From NCBI GenBank assembly GCA_914767715.1, contig OU612074.1, positions 17,158,062 to 17,222,061 of the forward strand: a DNA stretch of 64,000 nucleotides, in the 5' to 3' direction. Positions 22,875-35,403 of the stretch are shown here, piece by piece. Under the pieces are notes generated by a model. The model had not been told where the DNA came from. It did not search any database and saw only the letters and a program-made list of their open reading frames with translations. Numbering within the stretch: the first letter of the stretch is position 1; the number at the start of each line of letters is the position of its first letter. The translations under genes were made by a program, and so were the position numbers. This DNA comes from Membranipora membranacea (taxonomy: Eukaryota > Bryozoa > Gymnolaemata > Cheilostomatida > Membraniporidae).

Positions 22875-23930
22875 CTATAATTAAGACGAGTAGAAGAATG
22901 TTTACATCGACAAACAGGTCACGAACTGAATTGAGAGGCAACACTTTACTCATGTGTTACAGCAATGCCGGATGTGTAAATTATAAAGTCTAAGGATTAA
23001 TTTTTTTTTCTGTTTTTTATTTTCATGCCCAGGTTGCCTTCCTTACTTATATTGTGATGAAACCTCTAAAGGTCGCCTCTAATTTTTAGAAGATGATCAT
23101 TGGTTCAGTAATAAAGATTATATATATATTTCTGCTCATTGATAAAATACAAAAGTTTCAAGTATTATATTATGTTGTTTTTTAACTTTTAATTTTGACC
23201 TTATATGCAGTGCCTTTTTATTCATTCTCAATTTCAATCTTATCATTTACATTGGACAGCAGCGATTAGCATGGAGCAGACGGAAAGATAAGCTATACAT
23301 TCCATGCTACACTGTCAGTCAGCAGTCCATCTTGAGTGAACCACAAAATGAATTATAACATATAAACTAACCTATCTTGTCACAAGAGATAAACCTGGCG
23401 CAGCCTCTTCACACGATTAATTTTTTATTCAATATGGTGGCTACCGTAAGAAAATTGGAGTTGTTTTATCCTTCTCTGATGTGGCATAACTCTTTAGCAA
23501 TGCTAGAATGAAGAATTCCAAACACAATCACAAACCATATCTCCGTCAGATTCCAGAACATTCCATTTCATCACTAACCACATCTCATATGATATCTAGC
23601 ACATAGAAAAATATATGATACACTGTGATTTCCCTTATTTACGATATGGTTGTCCTACTCTGGGCTGGCAAACAACATCCTCTATTAGCTGGTGATAGGA
23701 ATACCGAAATCATCTTCAGAAGTCTTATTTATGTGTATGTACCTAATCAAGCGTTTCGCTTAAAATGATGACGGATGACATCATCTGCTGCCAAAACATC
23801 ATGCTGAACTGGTATTTCATCATTTCTGTCTAAAGAGCTTTCCGATGATTTATCAATATGTCTGAATCTATCAACATTGGTATCATCTATATAGGGTTAC
23901 TCAATCATAAACATATTATAAATACTATGG

Positions 23931-24164
23931 TTATTCATATTTTTTAATGGCTTCATTGCCCGACTGACTGATTTTCTTTAACCTGACGTTTCGCATAACT
24001 TGATGTGATGCTTGACGTAACGTTCTATACTGGTTAATATAAACTGGTATACACCACAGTTTATATGTCATACATATAAAGATTTGTGCAAGAAGAAGCC
24101 AGCAGGTTTGCTGAAAATTGCCGCGTCTAACTATCTTCAGGTAAGTGAAGTTAGAGTGAAACAC
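23931..24164 (-). CDS. uncharacterised ORF with one hydrophobic segment
   Basis: A 77-codon frame whose middle (WLLLAQIFICMTYKLWCIPVYI) could span a membrane, followed by a basic tail. A possible splice acceptor (ttttcag) lies at 24111-24117, so it could be a terminal exon running 23931-24110. No similarity recognised and no partner exon found. It may be chance. Confidence 0.2.
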   Translation of the reverse strand: MFHSNFTYLKIVRRGNFQQTCWLLLAQIFICMTYKLWCIPVYINQYRTLRQASHQVMRNVRLKKISQSGNEAIKKYE

Positions 24165-24251
24165 ATCAACTTTTTGCTTAGATCAGATCCAGCTAGCCAA
24201 TAATGCTGATTTGTTCAACCACCAGCCCACCAATCGAAGCTGACACGTTGG

Positions 24252-24392
24252 CTAAGTCTAGTCTAAGTGATCAGATGGCTACAATGCGAGTTAGTGGCAT
24301 TACATTATCAGACACTAGATTTCACCTGAATTATCGATAATGTCATGACATTAACTCGCATTGCAGCTGTCTGTTTACTTAGACTAGGCTAG
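24252..24392. mobile_element. MITE-like foldback element
   Basis: Left arm (ctaagtctagtctaagt...ctacaatgcgagttagtggcat) and right arm (atgacattaactcgcattgcagct...acttagactaggctag) are imperfect inverted copies about 45 bp long. A related half element (ctaagtgcttagacaagctgca...gtggcattacattatca) occurs at about 49720-49785. Confidence 0.65.
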
Positions 24393-26115
24393 TTCTAGCT
24401 TCATGCAAAATGTAGAGGTGACATTATTTAACCCTATTTTAGCATTAATTCCCTAGACAGTTTGGAAGGTATGGTGGTGATAGTTTAATCCCCCTCCATT
24501 GTCTTAACGCATAGCTTTGCTCAGGCAAGGGGAGCAACTCCAATCACGGGGCAATGGATCTAACTTTATCTAAATTTTAAAATAGCACTAACATCATTCC
24601 TGCCTAATCAAACTTTGGACGGCTGAAATCGAAACTCAAAGCTAAACAACATGGATATCAGTTTTTGTTAATCAGTTCCTAATCCCAAGCTAATTTCCTC
24701 ATCGATATTTACAGAGAGCTAATGATTTCAAATTAATTATGCTGCATTTTTCATCTAAAGCCGTCATACAAGGAAATATTGTGATCAGGAATGAATACGA
24801 CGATCAGATATTCACAGTGTAGGTGTATATCAGTGCTGATGACAAAATTATCAGATATCAAAATTCAAATCAACCCCAATCTATTCCATAACTTCGGTGG
24901 TCAACCAGGATAGCTTTATTAACAGTACCGGAAAATTTCTTCAGGAGACCCATAATAACATAACATAATAACATAAAACCCTGAAGAAATATTAGCGGAC
25001 AAAAATTCAAATAAATGGTTCTCTCAAATTTATCAGCCTGAAGTATAGACTCATCATCTCTTCTCTACAAGTCAAGATTTCATTTTATAGTCGTAATCTC
25101 AGCCTCAGACAGACCGCTGTATTTGTAGATATAATAGTTTATTTGTTGTGTTGACAGTTGATTGTTTTAATTTAAGATCACGATGTGTGTATTGCGTAGA
25201 TAACTTAATTATCCAAACCTAGTCATACTCTCAGTGGGATTTGTTATCAGTTGTGAGTGAGACATCCGACACACAGATTGCCAGCACACGTATGTATGTA
25301 TAAGTAGTCAACGCACTGATAAGCCCAATATAATTTCAAACCAGTTTGATGATAATGTTTGTCATGTGTTCCAAATGAATCAACTGTTTGTCTCAGTCAG
25401 ACAGTATAGTAGTAGTAGTATGCAGTATTCTAAGTCAGTGGGGCTTGGGATGGAAAAGATTTGTTTCGAGCTTTTAAAAAGAAGGTAAGATTTTGGAATC
25501 CATAGATGGCAACGTGTAATGTTAGAAATAAACTGAAGTTGTCTGCTTGTGCTTACATTGCCTCCTTTGTGAGACTTTTAAATGCAGATAAGGAGATGGT
25601 GGGGTGATGGAGTTTTCAGCTAGACTTTTTTCCAATAGGAAAAAATGGCGTTGTTGGTCTGAAACTGTTGTGGTCATTACTCTTCAATTCCCTTGGCTCT
25701 GGTAAATAGCCTACCAGTCCGGTATCTGACCATTCTGAAGTCATGAGCAATCACCTTGCTGTGATGTTGCATTTTCTCTCAGTCAGTCGCCGAGGCCAGT
25801 TGCGGGACGTCAGGTCATTTCCAACCATAACCTGGTCCCTATAAAGGGGCCCATTTGTCACATCAACCGCGGAGTCTCTTTTAATTATCTTGGCTTATGA
25901 TTGAGTAGTGACAGAGGCAAGTGTGGTTGTGGGACTAACCACATCTTGACAGACAGGTCCTGGTATGAGGGGTAGTATTACACCTGTAAACAGAGGGCTA
26001 TCCTCTCCTGGTCTAGCGCATCAGCACTACAGTTCTAATCGCCTGGAGGTGGTTCGTCGCCTGTGCTCTCTCACCATTCCTAAAACTTGAGGCCCTGTTG
26101 AAACTTACGGCCTAC
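24393..26115. other. intergenic, nothing recognised apart from repeat debris
   Basis: Contains a partial family-X piece (aggggagcaactcc) near 24520-24575. No coding sequence, RNA gene or large repeat supported. Confidence 0.4.
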
Positions 26116-26230
26116 CCTAGTTTAAGTGCTCAAACGGTGCAAGATGCTGGTAGAGGCATTTCATTATCAACCACGTTGATAATGAAATGCCTCTACCAGC
26201 ATCTTGCACCGTTTGAGCACTTAAACTAGG
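26116..26230. repeat. perfect palindrome, 56-bp arms and 3-base loop
   Basis: The left arm 26116-26171 (from cctagtttaagtgctc to cattatcaac) and right arm 26175-26230 are exact reverse complements around the spacer cac. I checked them base by base and found no mismatch. The flanks outside the arms are unrelated. No coding potential. It is either a very recent foldback insertion or an inverted duplication. Confidence 0.95.
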
Positions 26231-26765
26231 CCGACCCTGATATTATTCGCTATCATTGTTCTTGGAGTTGTGTACTTGTGCCCTAGTTAACTTGTATAAC
26301 TTGTATAACTTGTATCACAGGATACTTTCACAGAGTAAGGATATATTACTCTGTGATACTTTGCTGTCAGTTGTTGGAGCTTGCAAAACTTTCCAAAAAA
26401 TATTGATAGTTTTTTCATTACAATTATTTTAGTTTTATCAGAAGTTGACAACAATTACGTAGAACCCTGAGCATGAACAAACTAAATAACAATACATAAA
26501 TAATCGGTTACTGCATTATTGGATGCTATAGTTTTCAATACAGCAAATGGTAATTTAATCTGGGAATTTTGCATTTTGCCGATCTTGGTTTCAATTACAA
26601 AATCATGATGTCTACATTGAGCACTGTCAAATATCTTTGAATTGACAACCTGTTGGCAAACTAGTCCTGACCCAAATGGTCTGTTATCAAAATGACTCCA
26701 TGCCTGCCAGCCTATGACCACAGTGTTGGATATACCCATAGAATTAATGTATATGGATATATATA
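26231..26765. other. intergenic with a small inverted motif
   Basis: Holds cacagagtaagg...ttactctgtg near 26330, a short foldback that recurs at 47143-47170. An 85-codon minus-strand frame at 26482-26739 has no recognised similarity and I do not call it a gene. Confidence 0.4.
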
Positions 26766-26872
26766 CCTAGATCAAGTTTAATCCAATTGCCTGCATTCCA
26801 GTTGCTCCCTTCCACTGGTCACGGGAGCAACTCGGAATGCATGCAAATGGACAAAACAAAACTTGGTCTAGG
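26766..26872. mobile_element. MITE, family X, best copy
   Basis: The termini cctagatcaagtt and acttggtctagg are inverted copies. Inside, gcctgcattccagttgctccc mirrors gggagcaactcggaatgcatgc. The whole 107-bp unit is an imperfect palindrome without coding capacity. Related copies lie at 2.2, 5.7, 45.5, 47.3 and 51.5 kb. Confidence 0.8.
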
Positions 26873-28759
26873 ATATACCTTACATTGCACGTGGCAATAA
26901 TCTTATTAGTGTTATTATTCTTGTTTTAGAAGTATTCAAAGTTTGCGGTGATCTTTACCTAATATTGGCAGTGTCTGTTCACAGAAAAGAAATCCGAAAT
27001 GACACGGACGGATGGTACGCAGTTATCGACATGTTTGTCAAAGGTCGGTAAGAAAAAAACATGGAATACTTCTGTTATGGTTAGGTTTGCTAGCCGTTGG
27101 AAGTAAGTAGTATAGTTGTGTTAGAAGACAACTCCCAAAATATTGGGTTTCCCCAAAAGATCATTTCTTTGTGAGTTTGATACCATGTCACCTACTACAA
27201 CTTGTAGGTGATCCCACTAAAGACACACGGTTACAAACAGAACAGCATCAACTCTTTTTCATTAGATTTGTCCAGTTGCTTGAATGTATATAGCCAAACA
27301 AAAGCTTCACACAAAACATTTTTTGTGAACCTTGTTCTAATGCTAGTTAGGACAAAAAAAGGAAGTAATACTCTGTTGGGTGCGGCTGTTTTGAATGCAA
27401 GCAATGATTTACAAAAAGTGTGAAAGAAACAAATGAAGCGAGTCGTTTTTCAATACAAGGAGCTCATATTATTAGCTCATATTACTAAAAAAGCGTCTGC
27501 ACTATTCTCACCAATCCTCTCATAGTGTGTAGCACAAGACATGCTTGTTTAAACATCAAAAACAAATGAGATGATATTCTATTCATTACATTGAGCGGAG
27601 GATCTTTGTTGGCGGGTTGTCGAAAAGAATGATCAATATCGCTCACTTTTTTGTCTTGCCATTATAACGCTGGGAATAATACTGCTAGCTGTTTGGCACT
27701 AGCGCCACCTACTGCTTAGAAATGGTGAGTGGTTACAAAATTTTGCAGACAAGTTGCATTCTGCCTGCGTTTCAGTTGTGCAACATGGATTACAAGGTAG
27801 CTCTGCAAAGCACGGCAGCCCGGGTGTGCAGCGGGTACAAGGGCAAGAGTTTTGGAGCACAAAGTAGGTGTTGTGCTGTCTCCCCACACAGGGAGCAGTC
27901 TAAATTTTGGAATCCCGATAGGGAGATTGATATCTAGACCAGTGTTCCCCTGCCAGCTGAGCTTGGGTATGATAGTAAACCATTTTAACCACATAATGAA
28001 CTTATTGGAGAATTGTAAAACTGCAGAACCAAATGCATTTATTACCTTTGGTCGTGTAGAGAACTAGTCTAGCCATGTCGATCTAGGGCACTTAAGGCTT
28101 TCAGAAAGATAATGCTAAAGAAAACAGATGCTGGCATTTATGTTTACAACCAATGACCTTGCCCTCTTTACAGTGCTCTACGGCTGCCCCCCCCCATCAG
28201 ATGCGATTTGCTTTGTTGGTCAAGTGGCTGGGCGGGGGGAGTGTTACACCCCCAAAGGGTGAAATGTCACGGGTACAACATACATCAACTATACACTTAA
28301 AAAATCTGACATCTGAGAAAAAAGAAACATGTAGGGGCGATATACTATTTTTAAGTAAAATTGGATATCCAGTAGATTAGTGTTTAGGTATAAAAAACTT
28401 TAACTCCAATATACTTTTGTTTTCTGTAGTGAATTGAAGCTTAATTCACACCTCCAACAACAAGTTTTATAGATATCCACTATGCAAACAAGCAATAATC
28501 AATAAGTGCGTTCTAATGTTTTAATAAAAAAGACATTTTTATTATGCATCAAATGGATATCACCAAACCCAAATCTATCTATATATCTATTTCCAAAGCT
28601 ACGAGATGCGAAATAAAATTTTTGGCAGCTCTTTATTCAATCTTATCTATGAAGGATGTATCTGAAATCAGATCAGTTATCAAAATACTAAAAACACATT
28701 ATTGTAATGCCTTCGATGGGAGGATCAAGCCCACACTGAGATCAATATTACAGGAATAG
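26873..28759. other. intergenic; overlapping short frames not called as genes
   Basis: Around 27.7-28.0 kb GC content is slightly higher and four frames overlap on both strands, but none shows a domain, a family motif or splice-phase support. Nothing else recognised. Confidence 0.35.
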
Positions 28760-28832
28760 GATGTCTATCTGATCGTTTATCTGATGTCTATCTGATGTCT
28801 ATCTGGTGTCTATCTGATGTCTATCTGATCGT
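28760..28832. repeat. short minisatellite, TCTATCTGATG unit
   Basis: About six tandem copies of an 11-12 base unit (gatgtctatct) with small variations. Confidence 0.85.
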
Positions 28833-29723
28833 TAGAATTACTTTAGTCTGAGAACCTCATTTGTACTCGGCCCAAATTCTAAAAATTCACATCGGGTTTC
28901 GCACCTCATTTCTTTTGATGGTACTCCAGCTACATGATTCAATTCATGCATCTATCAGAGATATACATGCAATAGTAGTATATCACATGATTAGTGGTAT
29001 GTTCAAACCAGACAACAGCCACACTACTGGTATCGTCATATTCTACTGCACATCTTAGAAAAATCAGCCATTGGCCAAGAAGAAACTCATCAGTCAAGAT
29101 CCATTTGCCAATGCTAACATTATCCCATCCCATAGCTAGGTTATTTGGAATATATATTAGTCATCACAAAAATTGTTACATTTTTTATGATACTGCAATA
29201 ATTATTTGAAATCTTATCAAAAGGCACTTGTGTACAATCAGCTATCAGCTAACTTTTGTTTGTCAGCATGGGGGGGGGGTTCAGTCAATAGAACTCCCTC
29301 TCTCCGGAACATTGATCATTTTAATTATTGAAAGATTTAAATCTGTTGAAAGATAGACCACTTATAATGCAGTTGCAGGAAAGTAATCTTCATTCAGTTC
29401 AAGAATGAATTTTCATGCCCCAATCCTAATAGATCGCCATGTTGTCATCACAGATCCTCACCCCTTTCGCAAATGGCTTGAAAAAAAGCTAAAATTAAAG
29501 CTAGCCGACCTTTGCTCACCTTCTCTAGTTGGTAGAGGCTTATGACGGCCCTGACATCACGTCACATGATGTTACACAAACAAAATTAAATTTTTCAGGA
29601 TCGTGGTGTTGAGAGCTTTCCAATGATATACAAAACAACATAATTCCTTTTTGCTGTTACTATACCTGAAGTCATATATATATCAAACTTTGCTTATGAT
29701 TATAATTTTTACTCCATTACCAG
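28833..29723. other. region upstream of the two-domain fucosyltransferase
   Basis: Should contain the missing start exon or promoter of the gene that follows. I could not identify it. A G-run (about nine G) sits near 29270. Confidence 0.35.
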
Positions 29724-32700
29724 GTGAAAGGCGTCATACAAAAGAGTCATCGATGGCTTTTGGCAGCCATTATAGTATCGTGTTTGAGCACACTTATCTA
29801 CTACAATAGTCGTACACAGCAGCGGATTACAAGTCTCCAATACGTTTGTGACTGTCTGCGACCAGTAACTGGATGTGAACAAATATGTCAGCCGCAAGAC
29901 AATGTGAATCTACCAGTTGGAAGGTTGATGCCTGTTGATTTGGATTCTGAATCGAACAAGAATCTTAAATTTGAAAAGGATAGCCAAGATAAAACTGCTG
30001 ACGCCAATAATTTCGACATTGAACAAGCTGGTGATGCAACAAGATTAGCACAAAACCCTGCAGAAACAGCAAACAACGCACATCCAGTGAAAAATTCTAA
30101 ATCATCTACGTCTCAAATTGCTCCGATAACCAAACTTCCATCTATCAATGGTGAAGAGCAGCAGACATCAATCTCCAAATCTGAGCACCCTATTGGGGAA
30201 GACAACTCCGTAAAACAACAAACACCTAGAAAACTACCTGTTATCCTACCTGGTGGCAAACAATGCGACGCATGTCTCATGGGGAAACAACTCATCGCTG
30301 TACAGAAAGGTAAGCCATAGTGCGGGAACATTTGATAACGAGTATTCTGACCTGCCCTCAGTATATGATGTGAGGACATACTCTTTTTACCTTCAGCATA
30401 GAAGTAGGTGATGAATCATTGTTCGTTGGTTACAGTTGGTGTATAGAATCACTTGAAAGCTACCTCAGTTCAATCTAGCTGGGGTCTGTTGCAAAGTACC
30501 AAGATTTAAAAACTCATCACCATAGATTCAATTTAATGCTGTCTTATCTGCACTGAAATCAACACAAACTGATTGCCTGTAAATTTTGAATTTCTTTCTC
30601 TTTACATAGGTTGGATATGTGGTCAGCCTCGAATAGGAAACAAGATGTTCATGTTGATACCTGCCATAACAGCTGCTTATGAGCACAACGCAACTCTAGT
30701 CCTCGTCCAGAACGAAGTAAACAATACAAAGGATTGCCAGTGGTCTGATTGGCTGCGGGAAATCTTCCAATACTTCAACAGCAGTTCACCCCTTCTACCT
30801 GAGGAAATGCTTCAAGGGTGGTATAACTTTGGTGAGCCGGGATTCACTAAATATACATCTAACTTTTACAAACCTAAAGATAACTATACAGTTGCAGGAT
30901 ATCGCCAATCGTGGCGCTATGTAGAGACAGCCCCACAACAAAAGGCAGCACGCTTAGTGTTCAAATTCACCTCCCGCTATGAGAACTTTGCCATAGACAC
31001 CATCACTAAGGCTAAAGACAGCCTAGGCGCCAGAAGCGCCATTGTGGTAGGGATTCATATGAGAATAGGTGATTTACTTGACAAGACGCGATTAGATTAC
31101 GGATATGTCATGGCTCAACCGGAGTTCTACAAAGCCGCTATAGATAAAGCCATTCAAACTTTGAACAGTTCTGACATTATTCTCATCGTAGCCTCAGATT
31201 CTGCCGATAAAGCTAAGGCAATGCTCACTTCAAACAACATAACCTCCAAGTTCAAAACACACTTTCTACACGGATCTGCGTTCGAAGACTTTGCAACTCT
31301 CACAAAATGTGATCACACTATTATAAGTGGTGGCACTTATGGATGGTGGGCAGCTTGGCTCGCTGGCGGTAAAACGTTTTATCACGCAAACTTCACTAAA
31401 CCCGGTTCAGATTATGCCAAAGGCTTTACTAATGAGCGATTCTATGTTCCTGATTGGATTCCTATCTACACTTTACCGCAGGAGAAACCATCTGCAGCCT
31501 CAAGTATTCCTGATGTAATCATGCCAGATGGTCAGAACTGCACAAACTGTCTTGCCGATAAACAGCTAGTAACTCTGCAGAAAGGTTTGTCAAAAAAGAA
31601 TTTTTTTCAAGACACCCCATTAGCCATTAACATTGGACAAACCATGCCAATGAGTTAGCTCTGATTGGTTAGATATGGATCAGAACCAGCATATTGGCGA
31701 GAGGAAACCATTATAGGTTTTCTTTGCAACGGGGCTCGATTCAGATTACGATTGTCAGGTCTTTTTGCCACATAAAACATCATGCAAGTGGCGATATAGA
31801 ACTGTCAACCACATTGTTGCGAGTAGTTTGTGCAATCACATACATGTTTCTTCATTCATTCTGCCATCCTGTCTAACTGTTTATGTAAATCAAGGAACCT
31901 TACCTTAGTCACTCATATCATCAAGTGCCTGATCCCTATAGATTTGCATTATGGGAAATAAAATGAAATGGTCAGTATTTAGAGTTATCTCGCTTCAAGA
32001 CTTTGAGGAGATAACTCTGAACACCAGACAACTTAATTGATTTCTTAATTTCTACCCAGTGGTTATTGTATTCCAGGTTGGCTTTGCAGCTCCCCAAGGC
32101 TTGGGCACAAGATGTTCATGCTAGCACCCGCAATAGCAGATACAGTTCTTCATAACACAACTCTAGTAATGATACAAGAGTCCGAGGCTTGCGATTGGGT
32201 GAAACGTCTTCAGGGTATCTTCGAAATCTTCAACAGTTCCACACCGTTACTCAAGCACACTCTGATTGACGACTGGTTGAATCTTGCTGAACACAATGGG
32301 TCACATCTGCATCCTGAAGTTTACGTGCCTGGGAAAAACTTTACGTTCAGTGGATATCGACAAAACTGGCGTTACGTAGAAACACCGGCAGCGATAGCCG
32401 CTGTGAAGAGAGGATTCAAGTTAACACAAAAATATATCAATCATGCGCAAAGCACCATCCATGCCGCTAAGAGTAACTTCAGCGCAGCACATGACCCTCT
32501 TATAGTTGGAGTGCATGTCAAAATGGCCGACCTCAATTCGGAACATGGCCATCAAATGGCCAACTTGACGTTTTACGTGAAAGCCATGTTTGAAGTAAAA
32601 AGAGCTTTCACAGATAAAGACCTAATATTCGTAGTAACATCCGACAAGATAAAGTCTGCTAAGGCACTCTTGGTCGATCTGTCAAATACTTATGATATTT

Positions 32701-32921
32701 ATTTTGTCTCGCCATCGTCAGGCCCAGAAGACTTTGCCGTTCTCAGTCACTGCGATCACATGATCATAAGCGGTGGAACATTTGGGTACTGGGCCGCTTT
32801 TCTATCTGGAGGAAAAGTGTATTATCATTCCCAATTTGCTAGACCAGGCTCAGAATTTGCTAAAGAATTTCAGAATGAAAACCTATATAGGCCCGATTGG
32901 ATCGGCATTGGTGTTTCTTGA
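29724..32921 (+). CDS. GT11 fucosyltransferase-like protein with two tandem catalytic-type domains
   Basis: Exons 29724-30309, 30610-31584 and 32077-32921 join in phase 1 each time: 801 residues from the first acceptor, with the ATG exon upstream not found. Order: cytosolic tail, membrane segment (AAIIVSCLSTLIYYN), a long stem ending in CDACLMGKQLIAVQKG, and GT11 domain 1 (GQPRIGNKMFM, VGIHMRIGDLL, SGGTYGWWAAWLAGG). Then comes a linker, CTNCLADKQLVTLQKG, that repeats the stem ending, and GT11 domain 2 (SSPRLGHKMFM, VGVHVKMADLN, SGGTFGYWAAFLSGG). Each domain starts at an intron with the same phase and at the same G-W codon pair. In domain 2 the HxRxGD motif has become HVKMAD, so I infer that it is catalytically weak or dead. 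Domain 1 looks active as a Golgi alpha-1,2-fucosyltransferase. Retaining the second intron would end the protein at 31658. Confidence 0.85.
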
Positions 32922-34617
32922 CTCCAACTCGCAAATTATTGAACTAATAACCCAAAATTAGTGTCGGGTTTAAATAACACAAGCTCCTTTTTTTTCATTG
33001 TATTTTGTGCAACGATGCTAGGCTATGTTGATATAAATGTATTCAATTATTTCCCACATTTGTTTTGGCGGGAGAATACTTGATGAATGAAGTTTTATTG
33101 TGTTTTAAATGGAGTTTCCAGACATGCAAGAAAACATCTGGACTGGGCTTCCTGCAATCAAACTCATATTTTTGTTGTCATAGTTTTCAAAGAAATATCT
33201 TCAAAGATTTTCTAACTGCTAGCAATAGCATAACAAAGACTTATAACAAACTAAAGAAATCCATAATTCTCTTTTTCATAGGTAATTGAGTGTTTTTTTA
33301 GTAGCAAAAATCAAAGATAGTAATAAGGTCAGGATTGGAGCTGTGATCAACAGTTTTGACTTTGCGCATGACGTAAAGTTAAGTCAGCAGCCAGCACTGA
33401 AGGTCATTTGCCTTTGTGTTATACATGATGTCTGAATCACACACTAGCAGGAGAGCACGAAAAGGAGGTAAGAGAATATCTATGTCAGCTTGCACTGCTC
33501 AAATGATTTACTTACTCACTGATTGACAAAGCAGTAAAAGATATGGCACACAGTCTAATAAATTTTTGTACCCTTATTAAAGTTAAACCTCCCCCCCCCC
33601 ACCCCTGATGTGTATTTGGCCCTCCTACATCAGGTGACATTAAACTTAGCTTTGACGCGCAGCTAAGCAAAATATGTAGCCACGTGGTAAGGCTACATAA
33701 AACCGCTATCACTGATAAATGCAATGTTGCCATCAAAAACTTGATAACTTGATTTACAATGGGTTCTTACAGTGAGTGCTAAGAGGTGCGTCTAGGGGGC
33801 GGGAGGTGCAGGAGCCAGGGGGCTCAGACTTATTGGTTCCGTATGAGTCCTGGTCTCCGTCTTCAAACATGTGTTTGATGTAAATGGCTCACCTACGAAG
33901 TAAGGGGTGCAAATAGGAGGAGGCTCACATTCATGTAGGCAAGTACCCTACCTTCACCAATATTTTCCTAACATGAAGTTATTGGCATCTTTAGCTTTGA
34001 GGTCTGAAACCCGGTCATAACCCATATATCAAATACACAGAAACAACTATGGTAAAGTCGATTTTATATAAAACTTATAACCATTTGTTTTCTTTTTATC
34101 TCATTGTTCTTGCTAACTCTTTCATCTGCTGTCTTTTGGTTCTTTGGTTTATTTTATTTTCACCTCTGTTTCAAGAGCAAAAAGTTTGTCGTTGATGGAG
34201 TTTCATCTGTGTCTTTAATCGCAGTCAGATCTGAGAGACTCCTTTAGTTGCGATATTCTGTAGTTAAAATTGCACACTGTTAAAGGATCAGATTTTTATC
34301 CGCTGATCTCAACAGGTCCTTACCCTAGAGGAGTGTAAATACATCAGGATAAGTTCCCCATTTCGCACTGGTTTGAAAAAGCGAGATTTAAAGCGACCTG
34401 GTATTTGCTCATCCTTCTCACTTTGTATGGACTCCAACCTCAGCTAGCCAGAGTCGATTGTTAGCTATAATTTAGGCACCCCGAAACTAACTAAACTATA
34501 CTGTAGCTAATATTTACTTCTCCAGGATACGATATATTTGCCTAAGTCATCCATAGCTGCCTTACAAACGTATTTGTGTCACACTTTGACTACGATCATA
34601 ATTTTCCTTATTACCAG
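32922..34617. other. intergenic, nothing recognised
   Basis: AT-rich, with a C-run near 33590. The short frame at 33065-33289 has no recognised similarity. The right end should hold whatever 5' exon once served the broken GT11 copy. Confidence 0.4.
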
Positions 34618-35060
34618 GTGAATGGCACTGTACAGAAGGGTCAGCGATGGCTTTATGCAGCCATTATAGTATCTTCTTTGATCATACTTATCTACTATAA
34701 TAGTCATCAACAGCAGTGGTGGGTTACAAGTCTCCACTACGCTGCTCCATGTCACTGTCTGCAACCGAGAGCTGGATGTGAACAAATATGTCAGCAAGAA
34801 TCTAACAAGAATCTCAAGTTAGAAAGAGACAACCAAGATAAAACTGCTGACGTCAATAATTTGGAAATCAAACAAGCTAGTAATGCAACAAGATTTGCAC
34901 AGAACCCTGCAGAAACTGAAATCAATGCACATCCAATGACAGATTCTAAACCATCTGAGTCTCAAAAAGTTCACACAATGAAACTACCATCTACCAAAGA
35001 CATCAAGCTCAAAACCTGAGCGCCCCAATGGGGAAGGCAATTCCGTAAAACTCATATAAT
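34618..35060 (+). pseudogene. truncated N-terminal copy of the GT11 gene
   Basis: Opens at the same acceptor as the intact genes (ttattaccag/GTGAATGGC) and encodes the membrane segment (AAIIVSSLIILIYYN) and part of the stem. A small length change relative to 29724-30309 shifts the frame, and a TGA follows at 35017-35019. DNA similarity continues to about 35060 and then stops. No GT11 domain follows. It is a partial duplicate and probably a pseudogene, although a short membrane-anchored peptide could still be made. Confidence 0.75.
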
Positions 35061-35403
35061 TCTCTCAGAGCACCTGCCACGACCAAAGCAAAACTTATTT
35101 CTATGTTTTGTCTTTTTATTGCGAAAATAAATTAAAATACTGTGGAATGTCAAAGGATGAGTATAATGACCAGGCATCATTGGTCTGGTCATGTGACCAA
35201 ATGTAGCCCTTTTCATGAGAAGGACAATGGAGCAAAAAAATATACTGAGCTAGAGTGAGCGTTCTGTACAAAAAAATACATTATCTGTTTTTCCAGATAA
35301 GAACTATAAGCAAGAGCTACTCTTTTAACGATTAAATTAGCACAATATTACTGGATGAAATATTTATACATAAATTTAATTTGGGGGGATGTTGATGTAA
35401 AAC

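Noticed and set aside
26482-26739. 85-codon minus-strand frame
   Set aside because: No recognised similarity or exon structure; left uncalled.
27699-28067. Four overlapping frames on both strands
   Set aside because: No motif, domain or splice-phase support; overlapping frames on both strands are typical of chance in slightly GC-richer DNA.
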